The notes under the pieces: generated by a model | Told to the model about the DNA's origin: nothing | Databases searched by the model: none | Seen by the model: only the letters and a program-made list of their open reading frames with translations | Part shown: positions 1 through 7,282 of the stretch, piece by piece | How positions within the stretch are numbered: position 1 is the first letter of the stretch | How the letters are laid out: each line of letters opens with the position of its first letter | Assembly: GCA_002344125.1 (NCBI GenBank) | Contig: DDTQ01000011.1 | Span: forward strand, 186,001 to 250,000 | Source: Ignavibacteria bacterium UBA2360 | Lineage (GTDB): Bacteria > Bacteroidota > Ignavibacteria > Tepidaquicellales > OLB5 | Direction: 5' to 3' | DNA length: 64,000 nt | Made by a program: the position numbers and the translations under genes

Positions 1-1350
1 CATAAAAACAACATCAGCAATTTTATAGAACAGGAATTTAACACCTGTAACGCCTCCAACAATATCGGTGTAACTTCTTGTCCACTCCCCAAAAACGTTT
101 ACGTTTTTGAAGACTATGTCATAATCAACGCCCAAAGCGTTTGATTTAGATCCTGAAAAATCGTAAAGACCCTTATACTCAAACGGTTTGCTGTATTCGC
201 TGTTATAATAGGTCAACCCGATCTTTGTTGTCCCGAAAAATTTTGATTCATAAAATAACCTGCCGCCATACAATTTTTCTCTGCCGGCGTTTTTCCGGTT
301 GATCTCTGATTGTGTTCTGTGATAACCATCAATATAGTCACTCGAAAGCTGGTTAAGTGTAGTATCAATTGAAGCGTCTATGCTGTTGTTTGAAAAGAAC
401 CCGAAGAGGCTGATATCGCCAACGGATGTAGGCAGTTTTAATTTACCGGCGACGCCGCGGAAATACTGAACTTCGTTTACGGAGTTGTAGGAATCAATGC
501 CATCGCCCTTTTTCTTCATGCCTGAAACCGCATCACTGCTTTTTGAAAATGAATAAGAGCCCCAGAGAGTAATACCCTGTCCGAATTCTAGTGTATAGTC
601 ACCAACAAGCAGTTGATTGAGAATCAAACCCGATTTCATTTCGGCGAAACCGCCAACGTGATCGGCCCAGTTAAGCTCACCCGGATCTTTTTCAGCCAGT
701 AAACTGCCTGTAAAAATGTACCCTGCGTTCGCGTATTTTGCAATTAGGCGGGTATAAAATTTAGGCCGCGGACCCAGGTATCTTACAGGCGGCAGGTATC
801 CCCTGCTTGGCTGAAGGTCATTGCTGAAGCGCGTACGCATTTCAAAATTGATCCTGTTGAAAAATCCTTTTTTATTATCGCGCAGCTTCTGAATTACACC
901 GAATTCATCTTTTACGAAATCTACTGTCGAGCTTTTTACTATAACAAATTTCTTTATCTTTTCATATGTATCGTCATCCATACCTTCAACATATCTAAGC
1001 TCCGCTATGGTATAGAACTTTATGTTCTTAACCCTGTATTGCAGAATTTTGGTAGCAATAATAGCATCAACATAGGGTATCTTTTGCAGATCATTGGAAC
1101 TTGCAGAATTCAGATCAACAGGGTTGGCTTCAAGCTGCAAGAGCTGCTCAAGCAGTTTAGAATCTTCAGCATCCTCAGTCTGACTTTCCAGCAGGTTTTC
1201 AATATCTCCGCTTTCGCGGGCATCCACAGTATCACCTGTTACTTTTACGCTGTCAATAAGCTGCCGCGTGGAATCACTTTGCGCGAAACCGGCTGAAATT
1301 CCCAATAAAATGAGAAATAACGGAATTATGTATTTTAAGTAATTAAGCAA
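1..1350 (-). CDS. Helix-hairpin-helix outer-membrane beta-barrel protein (3' part outside window)
   Basis: The reading frame is open on the minus strand from a TTG at 1350 to the window edge, about 450 codons, so the C-terminus is missing. The TTG start gives a good signal peptide (MLNYLKYIIPLFLILL then GISAGFAQS). The mature N-terminus carries ComEA-like helix-hairpin-helix sequence (PVDLNSASSNDLQKIPYVD, then AELRYVEGMDDDTYEKI). The rest is rich in alternating aromatic/polar strands, as in an outer-membrane barrel (for example FGEWTRSYTDIVGGVTGVKF near the window edge). Proteins with HHH repeats fused to a barrel are common hypothetical proteins in Bacteroidota and Ignavibacteria; their role is not established. 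No ATG lies near the signal peptide, so the TTG start is inferred from the peptide. Confidence 0.7.
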   Translation of the reverse strand, partial: MLNYLKYIIPLFLILLGISAGFAQSDSTRQLIDSVKVTGDTVDARESGDIENLLESQTEDAEDSKLLEQLLQLEANPVDLNSASSNDLQKIPYVDAIIATKILQYRVKNIKFYTIAELRYVEGMDDDTYEKIKKFVIVKSSTVDFVKDEFGVIQKLRDNKKGFFNRINFEMRTRFSNDLQPSRGYLPPVRYLGPRPKFYTRLIAKYANAGYIFTGSLLAEKDPGELNWADHVGGFAEMKSGLILNQLLVGDYTLEFGQGITLWGSYSFSKSSDAVSGMKKKGDGIDSYNSVNEVQYFRGVAGKLKLPTSVGDISLFGFFSNNSIDASIDTTLNQLSSDYIDGYHRTQSEINRKNAGREKLYGGRLFYESKFFGTTKIGLTYYNSEYSKPFEYKGLYDFSGSKSNALGVDYDIVFKNVNVFGEWTRSYTDIVGGVTGVKFLFYKIADVVFM

Positions 1351-1444
1351 TATTTCTTTTGGATAATTTATAAATATAGAGAAAAATTTTCAAAGGTTAT
1401 AAGGATATATTAGCCCATAAATATAGCAACTGAAGAGCCTGTAT

Positions 1445-1686
1445 AGACGCGCCGCTGGCGCGTCTCTGCGGATAGATATTGCAATTTCTGTGGTGTTAAT
1501 AAAATCCCCCATCGCAGTTATATCGTTTTTCATTCTCCGTCCCAAGTTTCTACTTGGGACGGAATGTGTAAACGAAGCTAATGCTTCGCCTCATCATCAG
1601 GCAGAAGCATGGTCATTACATAAAAAAACCGGCAGGTGTTATAAACCTGCCGGGTTATATGCGTTCCCAAACCGGAGCTTGGGAAC
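1445..1686. repeat. Cluster of five short inverted repeats (REP-like) in a 380-bp gene-free gap
   Basis: The gap 1351-1731 has no convincing gene. It holds five separate palindromes: 1445-1465 (arms AGACGCGCC and GGCGCGTCT, loop GCT), 1537-1562 (arms CCGTCCCAAGT and ACTTGGGACGG), 1573-1588 (arms CGAAGC and GCTTCG), 1629-1653 (arms CCGGCAGGT and ACCTGCCGG) and 1663-1686 (arms GTTCCCAA and TTGGGAAC). They differ in sequence, so they look like several REP or MITE-like families accumulated in one place. None has a clear U-tract, so a simple terminator role is less likely. Confidence 0.75.
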
Positions 1687-1731
1687 AAGAAATACATTCC
1701 CATCACAGTGTTTGAGGACGGGAATAATATA

Positions 1732-2829
1732 CTACTTCACCAGTATCATTTTTTTGGTCTGCATAAAATCCCCCGCAACCAGTGTATAGAAATATATTCC
1801 GCTCGAAAGTCCTGTGCCGTCAAGATCAACATTATAACTGCCGGCACTCATAAATCCATCTGTATGAACCTGAACAAGCTGTCCGGATGAATTGTACACC
1901 TTTAGGCTGACAAAACCATCCTTAGGAATTGAAAATTGTATATTGGTGGTTGGATTAAACGGATTTGGATAATTTTGTGATAAAGAATATGTTTCAGGGA
2001 CTTCATTATTATTGGTAGAAATTCCAACCATACCGGTAACACTTTGTTTGGCACCCTGCTCTACCGCTGCGAAGAAAAGCGAAGAGGAATCTTTGTAAAC
2101 TATGATATTTACATTACAGTTAGCCGCAACCCATGCAGGGTCGAGTGTAACGCTGATATTTCTATTTATTATCTGGTTCTGATTCCATGCGCCGGAATTA
2201 ATGTTCTCTCCGTTTTCGCCATTTATCACTATTCTTGCGATATCATGGTGCACATAATCGTTGTGATAACCCGCCGTTCCGCATGAAGCATAAAAATTCT
2301 GCGGGTAAACAACGTTATCTTCCGTTAGAACATAAACTATCTTATACTGCCCGCTGAGATTTTCGTTTGCCATTGTACGAACCGTGGCAGTGTACTCTCT
2401 TGTACCTGAATTATAGTTTGTGGCAGTTACGTTAACATCGATCTTGCTGTTTGGTACAGAGTTATACCTGTTAGCCGCATAGGAAACCCACATACCCGAA
2501 GTTATATACGGGTATGGCGCGCCGTTATTGCCGGGGTGATTGGTTCTATCGAAAATTCCGGTTGGGTAAGCTGAAAATCCGAGCATTGAACGTATTGCGT
2601 TGCCCTGGAAATTCTGCCAGGGATCTGAGCTTGCGCCGTGATACGCAATTACAATAGTGTTTGGATATGTTAAGAGGATCTGGTCAGCCGCCTGGTGACC
2701 GCAAGGGCAGTAGCCGCACCATGTACCTGTGCAGAATTCTAGCACCATTCTGCGCGGCTCTGAATTTGATTTGTTTATTCCAAGGGCAATTAAAAAAAAT
2801 GCCAGAAGTAAAAAAAACTTCTTATTCAT
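1732..2829 (-). CDS. Secreted Omp28/thioredoxin-like protein with T9SS sorting domain
   Basis: 365 residues. A signal peptide (residues 1-23) is followed by a thioredoxin-like segment with the redox-type motif WCGYCPC (Cys38, Cys41, Cys43; also Cys33) and then VIAYHG, as in Omp28-related proteins. A second conserved patch near the middle reads FYASCGTAGYHNDYVHHD. Residues from about 285 form a type A T9SS sorting domain (NYPNPFNPTTNIQFSIP, ending KKMILVK), so export across the outer membrane is expected. A strong ribosome-binding site (GGAGG) precedes the ATG at 2829. It is a paralogue of the next gene upstream and of the protein at 9962-11806. The substrate is unknown; thiol-disulfide chemistry outside the cell is an inference from the Cys motif. 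Confidence 0.82.
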   Translation of the reverse strand: MNKKFFLLLAFFLIALGINKSNSEPRRMVLEFCTGTWCGYCPCGHQAADQILLTYPNTIVIAYHGASSDPWQNFQGNAIRSMLGFSAYPTGIFDRTNHPGNNGAPYPYITSGMWVSYAANRYNSVPNSKIDVNVTATNYNSGTREYTATVRTMANENLSGQYKIVYVLTEDNVVYPQNFYASCGTAGYHNDYVHHDIARIVINGENGENINSGAWNQNQIINRNISVTLDPAWVAANCNVNIIVYKDSSSLFFAAVEQGAKQSVTGMVGISTNNNEVPETYSLSQNYPNPFNPTTNIQFSIPKDGFVSLKVYNSSGQLVQVHTDGFMSAGSYNVDLDGTGLSSGIYFYTLVAGDFMQTKKMILVK

Positions 2830-2853
2830 AACAACCTCCGAATTATATTAAAT

Positions 2854-2881
2854 AAAAAGCGGGGCAATATGCCCCGCTTTA
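2854..2881 (-). terminator. Rho-independent terminator
   Basis: Stem arms GCGGGGCA and TGCCCCGC with a short loop. Read on the minus strand it is followed by TTTTTATTT. It lies 59 nt after the stop codon of the Omp28-like gene at 2940-4001, so it separates the two paralogues into different transcripts. Confidence 0.85.
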
Positions 2882-2939
2882 GTTTGAAAAGAAAACTTAA
2901 ATCGACCCGCTTGAACGGGGTATTATTTTTATAAAATGA

Positions 2940-4001
2940 TTACTTAACCAGCATCATTTTTTTTGTTTCTACAAAATTGTTTGTCTTCAATGTATAGAAA
3001 TAAATACCACTTGAAAGACTTGTTCCGTCAAAAGCTGCGTTATAAACGCCGGCTTTCAAAAACTCATCAACATAAGTTGCAACTTCCTGCCCCATTGAAT
3101 TGTAGATCTTCAAGCTAACATGCTGGTCTGCAGGAATTGAAAAATTTATGTTTGTTGTTGGGTTAAAGGGATTCGGGTAGTTCTGGCTCAAACTGTATTC
3201 TTCTGCGATCTGGTTCTGGTTCTGAATACCAACAGTATTAGTAACTGTTGTCTTATATGACTGCTGAATAAGCTGATCAGTGTGTACTGCTCCGCCTCCT
3301 TTGAATACTATAATGTTAATTTTGCTGTTTCCTTCCAAAATACCTGCATCAAGAACGTAATTCAAAGGAACAGTAACAGAATTTCCCTGTGTCCAGTCGT
3401 CGGTGGTATTTAACAACTGGCCTGCTGCGGGTGTTACAAGACCTCTTGATACATTATGATGAACATAGTTTGATGAACCCGGACAGGAAGCATTACCTGT
3501 TTGCTGATATACTAAATTATCTTCGGTAATGATAATGTTCATATAATAACTGCCGGCCAAATTCGTTAAAGCCGTTATTACTATATCGCCGGTTATCGTT
3601 CTGGAACCTGCATTATAAGATTTGTTGTTGAGCTGGATACTTACGCCGGGCTGAACTGTCATTGACTGTACAACAACCCTGTTGTTCCAGCCTGAATTTG
3701 AAATGATCCCGGTCCTTCTGCCAACAACGCCTGTTGGATAACTTGAAGCTCCAAAAAGCTGGATCATTGGTAATCCGGTTGCTGTCCATGGATCGTTACT
3801 TGGACCGTGATATGCAAGAATTACTGTGTTTGGATAATTGGTGAGTATGTTTTCAACAATTGCGTGACTGCAGGGACACCATTGGCACCATGTACCGGTA
3901 AAGTACTCTACTGCTGTGTTAAAACCTGTTTGCGCGGAAGTGGTGGGTTTAAAACCAACCAAGGCGATGAGGGCAAATACAATAAGTAAATGCTTTTTCA
4001 T
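2940..4001 (-). CDS. Secreted Omp28/thioredoxin-like protein with T9SS sorting domain
   Basis: 353 residues from the ATG at 4001, which is preceded by GAGAGG and begins a proper signal peptide (MKKHLLIVFALIALVGF). A longer frame opening at 4061 adds 20 residues without signal-peptide character and is rejected. The thioredoxin-like part has WCQWCPCSH (Cys39, Cys42, Cys44) and VILAYHGPSNDPW, close to the downstream paralogue. It shares the second patch SCPGSSNYVHHN. The C-terminal 80 residues are a T9SS type A sorting domain (NYPNPFNPTTNINFSIP ... SGIYFYTL ... KKMMLVK). The pair probably arose by tandem duplication. A role in extracellular thiol chemistry is an inference. Confidence 0.82.
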   Translation of the reverse strand: MKKHLLIVFALIALVGFKPTTSAQTGFNTAVEYFTGTWCQWCPCSHAIVENILTNYPNTVILAYHGPSNDPWTATGLPMIQLFGASSYPTGVVGRRTGIISNSGWNNRVVVQSMTVQPGVSIQLNNKSYNAGSRTITGDIVITALTNLAGSYYMNIIITEDNLVYQQTGNASCPGSSNYVHHNVSRGLVTPAAGQLLNTTDDWTQGNSVTVPLNYVLDAGILEGNSKINIIVFKGGGAVHTDQLIQQSYKTTVTNTVGIQNQNQIAEEYSLSQNYPNPFNPTTNINFSIPADQHVSLKIYNSMGQEVATYVDEFLKAGVYNAAFDGTSLSSGIYFYTLKTNNFVETKKMMLVK

Positions 4002-4158
4002 TTTAATATCCTCTCTCGTGAATATGTAAAATTTATTAAATTTAGTAAACTTGTGACTCAAAAAGTAATTTATTTTGATTAAATTTTCAAGTCTAATCTA
4101 AACTTAATCCGAAACTAATTTGCTTAGAAAATGTTGTTTAAGGGCTGAATTTAATGGT

Positions 4159-5406
4159 TTATTTCAGGAGCACCATTTTCCGTGTTTCACGGTAGCCTTC
4201 GGTTCGCAGCATATAATAGTAAACCCCGCTTGGCAGGTTACTGCCATCGAAATCAATTTCGTAACTGCCGGGTAGTAATTCAGAATTCAAAAGCAGAATT
4301 GTAACCTTCCCGGTTACATCATAAACTGTCAGGATCATTTTTGCTTTTTCACCTCTGCCTTTTGACTTCACTTCAAAATTAATTTTCGTTGCAGGATTAA
4401 ACGGATTAGGATAATTTTGCCCGAGCGAAAATTGTTCGGGTTCAGATTGACTCGTCTGAATTATTCCAATCGGGAACCCGGGGCCACCGCCGTTTGTGGT
4501 TTTCAAAATAGTGCCGTAACCACCTACAACCCAGCCGGTATTTTCATCCAGCATTTCAACAGAGTAAAGGGTTTCATCGGTTAATGTTACGGTCGAATCC
4601 CAATTTACACCATTACTGGTTGATCTGTATATCATTCCGTTGCTGCCGGCTATGTAACCTGTAGTGTTATTTACAAATTCCAGAGAATAAAAAGTGAAGC
4701 CAAGTGAAAGATAAAAATTGTTCGTCCAGTTGAGTCCCGCATTAGTTGTTGACATGAACATACCGCAGCACCCTGAAGCATATCCGGTGTTATCATTAAT
4801 GAAGTCAACTGTCAACAATGGGTTTACTTCACCATGTGTATAAGGTACCCAGCTATTTCCGCCGTTAGTTGTTTTGACAATATAACTATCTGAACCTGTA
4901 GCATAATAATAATTTTCATCAATTATTTTTGCAGAAAGAAAATCAACTTCCCAAATAATGTTAGCAATTGAAAACCAGTTGAGCCCGGAATCCGTTGTCT
5001 TCAAAAGTGTTTTGCCGTAGCCTGTGACAATTCCTGTTAAGGAATTGTAAAAGTTGATAGATGTCAGGTTCTTGATTGTACCTGAGCTTTGGCTTTCCCA
5101 GTTACTGCCTGCATTTGTGGTTCTAAATATCTTTCCGCTATCGCTGCAGATAAATCCTGTGTTGTTATCTGTAAATGTTATTGACTGATGATCGCCTGGC
5201 AGGTTTGTTTTGACCCAGTTTGCACCGGCATTGGTGGTTTTTAAAATGGTGTTGTAGCCGCATGTGTAACCGGTATTCGCATCAGTAAACTTCACTGATT
5301 TAAGCGGGTAGTTTGTGCCTGAATTTTGCGCATACCACTGAGCATGAACAGTATTAGTAAATACTATCAGAAAAATTAATATCGCAAATTTAACAGTTGT
5401 GTTCAT
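4159..5406 (-). CDS. Secreted YCF48/BNR-like beta-propeller protein with T9SS sorting domain
   Basis: 415 residues with a signal peptide ending at about TVHAQ. About seven repeats of roughly 45 residues follow the pattern TTNAGxNW ... FxDxNTGYxxG ... KTT, typical of YCF48-like/BNR propeller repeats. From about residue 325 there is a T9SS sorting domain (NYPNPFNPATKINFEV ... SGVYYYML ... RKMVLLK). The sorting domain holds a small charged insertion (KSKGRGEKAKM) not seen in the neighbours. Such propellers are probably surface or secreted binding modules; the ligand is not predictable. Confidence 0.83.
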   Translation of the reverse strand: MNTTVKFAILIFLIVFTNTVHAQWYAQNSGTNYPLKSVKFTDANTGYTCGYNTILKTTNAGANWVKTNLPGDHQSITFTDNNTGFICSDSGKIFRTTNAGSNWESQSSGTIKNLTSINFYNSLTGIVTGYGKTLLKTTDSGLNWFSIANIIWEVDFLSAKIIDENYYYATGSDSYIVKTTNGGNSWVPYTHGEVNPLLTVDFINDNTGYASGCCGMFMSTTNAGLNWTNNFYLSLGFTFYSLEFVNNTTGYIAGSNGMIYRSTSNGVNWDSTVTLTDETLYSVEMLDENTGWVVGGYGTILKTTNGGGPGFPIGIIQTSQSEPEQFSLGQNYPNPFNPATKINFEVKSKGRGEKAKMILTVYDVTGKVTILLLNSELLPGSYEIDFDGSNLPSGVYYYMLRTEGYRETRKMVLLK

Positions 5407-5459
5407 ATGCTCTAAAGATAACTATATTAAAATTCTCATAAAATTGATAAATAACATAA

Positions 5460-7124
5460 TTACTTCAACAAAGTAATTTTTATTGATTTAATCATGTCAT
5501 TATGATTGAGCCTGCAGAAATAAACTCCGCTTGGCAGTTCACTGCCGTTAAAATCTACTGAATACTTTCCCGGCTTCAGGATGCCTTCATGAAGAGTTTT
5601 TACGAGCCTTCCGTTAACATCGAAAACTTCAAGGAACACACCCCGCCCGGCAAAACCGGTCACCCCTCTCAAGAGGGGAATTTGGAAATTGATTCTGGTT
5701 ACCGGATTAAACGGATTTGGATAATTTTGGTACAGCATAAAATCCTGCGGCACTTCGTTTGAAGTGGGTACTATACCTATTGGCTCGCTGTACTTAATGG
5801 TAGCAATATCATAGTCGCTAAGGCTGTCAAAACTTATTCCGGTTACAAAAATGCTGCCGCGGTTATCAGCAATAACCGTGTAAATAAAATCTTCAGAGTT
5901 TTCTATTTGGCTGTATTCAGTTAGCCACTCAAGATCGCCCAGGTAATTATACTTAAGAAGCGCGTACTGCAGGTGGTAATCATGTTTATCCGTTGAGCCT
6001 CCTACAAAAACATTCCCCATGTTATCAACCGATACCGCGGTTCCGTAATCTATTCCCCTGCCTGTTCCGTTGTATCTTTTTTCCCAGAGCAAAAAGGCTG
6101 TCGGGTCTATCTTCATTGTAAAAATATCTTCACTTCCCAGCGTATCGTAATTTCTTGAGCTTCCGGTTATAAAGATATTGTTTGCGCTGTCGCAGGTGAT
6201 ATCGTAGGGTATATCCTGGTTATTGCCGGTGCCGTTATAGAAGTACTGCATAATAAGCGCGGAGCTTGTATCAAAGCGGTATGCCGCGTAATCAAGTCCA
6301 CCGGGTGAATTATACACTGCCGCGGCCACAACAAGCTTGTTATCAGGTGAAAGTATCATTTTTACGGGCATATCATTACCAAAAGCAGAGCCGCTGAAAG
6401 TATTTTGCCACCTCAGGTTGAAGGCAGGGTCATACTTTAACATCAGCAGGTCGTTTACTCCGCCCACAGCGTTAGATGAAGCCAGAACGTAAATGCTGCC
6501 GCTGTTATCACAGCAAACAGAAACGGGGGTTTCGCTGCTTGATGAGGTTTTGTTATAAAAAGCGCTTCCAAGCAATTCACCCCCTTGAGAATACTTTAAA
6601 GTTACAATGGAATTTGTTCCATTAGCCCGCCGAACTGAGCCGCAGGTATAGATATTTCCAAAGTTATCGGCAGAAATGCTTAACCCGAATCCCTGGTTAT
6701 AGGCGGGCGGCAAAAATATTTTTTGCCATAAAATATCCCCCTGTGGGTTCAGCTTTAACGTGATAATTTTAAGCACACCATTGGTATCGCCGGTAAATCC
6801 GGTTATATATGAATTTCCATCCGCATCAAGATATGCGGCTTTGCATTCATCCAGAATATTTCCGTGGCCGTTAAAAAAGCTCTGCCACATTACGCTGCCT
6901 GAAGATGAATATTTAACAGCCGCAATATCAGAGAATGAACCCGTTTGGCTTACATTGCCGTAAACAATTACATTGCCCTGGTTATCCATTTTCATTGTGG
7001 TAACAATATCAAACCTGTTGGCAGAACCATTAAATCGGTTAACCCATTCTGTTACAACCTGCCCATAGCAATGTGTAACGGAAAAAAACACCGTGCAAAT
7101 TAAAATTTTGAGTAATTTTATCAT
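5460..7124 (-). CDS. Secreted SBBP-repeat beta-propeller protein with T9SS sorting domain
   Basis: 554 residues with a signal peptide (to about HCYGQ). Around eight repeats of about 50 residues carry the pattern KYSSSGSVMWQ ... DxxGNxYITG ... NGTGN, typical of SBBP (seven-bladed beta-propeller) repeats. The C-terminus from about residue 465 is a T9SS type A sorting domain (NYPNPFNPVTRINFQIP ... SGVYFCRL ... SIKITLLK). The sorting domain contains a short insertion (LLRGVTGFAGRG), parallel to that in the YCF48-like neighbour. A homologous protein lies at 23141-24823. Function is unknown beyond secretion. Confidence 0.83.
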   Translation of the reverse strand: MIKLLKILICTVFFSVTHCYGQVVTEWVNRFNGSANRFDIVTTMKMDNQGNVIVYGNVSQTGSFSDIAAVKYSSSGSVMWQSFFNGHGNILDECKAAYLDADGNSYITGFTGDTNGVLKIITLKLNPQGDILWQKIFLPPAYNQGFGLSISADNFGNIYTCGSVRRANGTNSIVTLKYSQGGELLGSAFYNKTSSSSETPVSVCCDNSGSIYVLASSNAVGGVNDLLMLKYDPAFNLRWQNTFSGSAFGNDMPVKMILSPDNKLVVAAAVYNSPGGLDYAAYRFDTSSALIMQYFYNGTGNNQDIPYDITCDSANNIFITGSSRNYDTLGSEDIFTMKIDPTAFLLWEKRYNGTGRGIDYGTAVSVDNMGNVFVGGSTDKHDYHLQYALLKYNYLGDLEWLTEYSQIENSEDFIYTVIADNRGSIFVTGISFDSLSDYDIATIKYSEPIGIVPTSNEVPQDFMLYQNYPNPFNPVTRINFQIPLLRGVTGFAGRGVFLEVFDVNGRLVKTLHEGILKPGKYSVDFNGSELPSGVYFCRLNHNDMIKSIKITLLK

Positions 7125-7282
7125 TCCGCAATAAATTTAGCAATTTTGCCATTAGAATTAAATACCATTGCAAACTTCCGGGTAAATGTTTAGCTGATAA
7201 ACTACTAATTAAAATTATTGGTTTTTACTATGTTATTTTAGGTTTTGTATTTGTATCTTTAGTTTCATTTAGAGGAGACCAA

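Noticed and set aside
1490..1890. Plus-strand frames across the palindrome-rich gap and the end of the Omp28-like gene
   Set aside because: They read through inverted repeats and antisense to a T9SS domain; no domain or ribosome-binding site.
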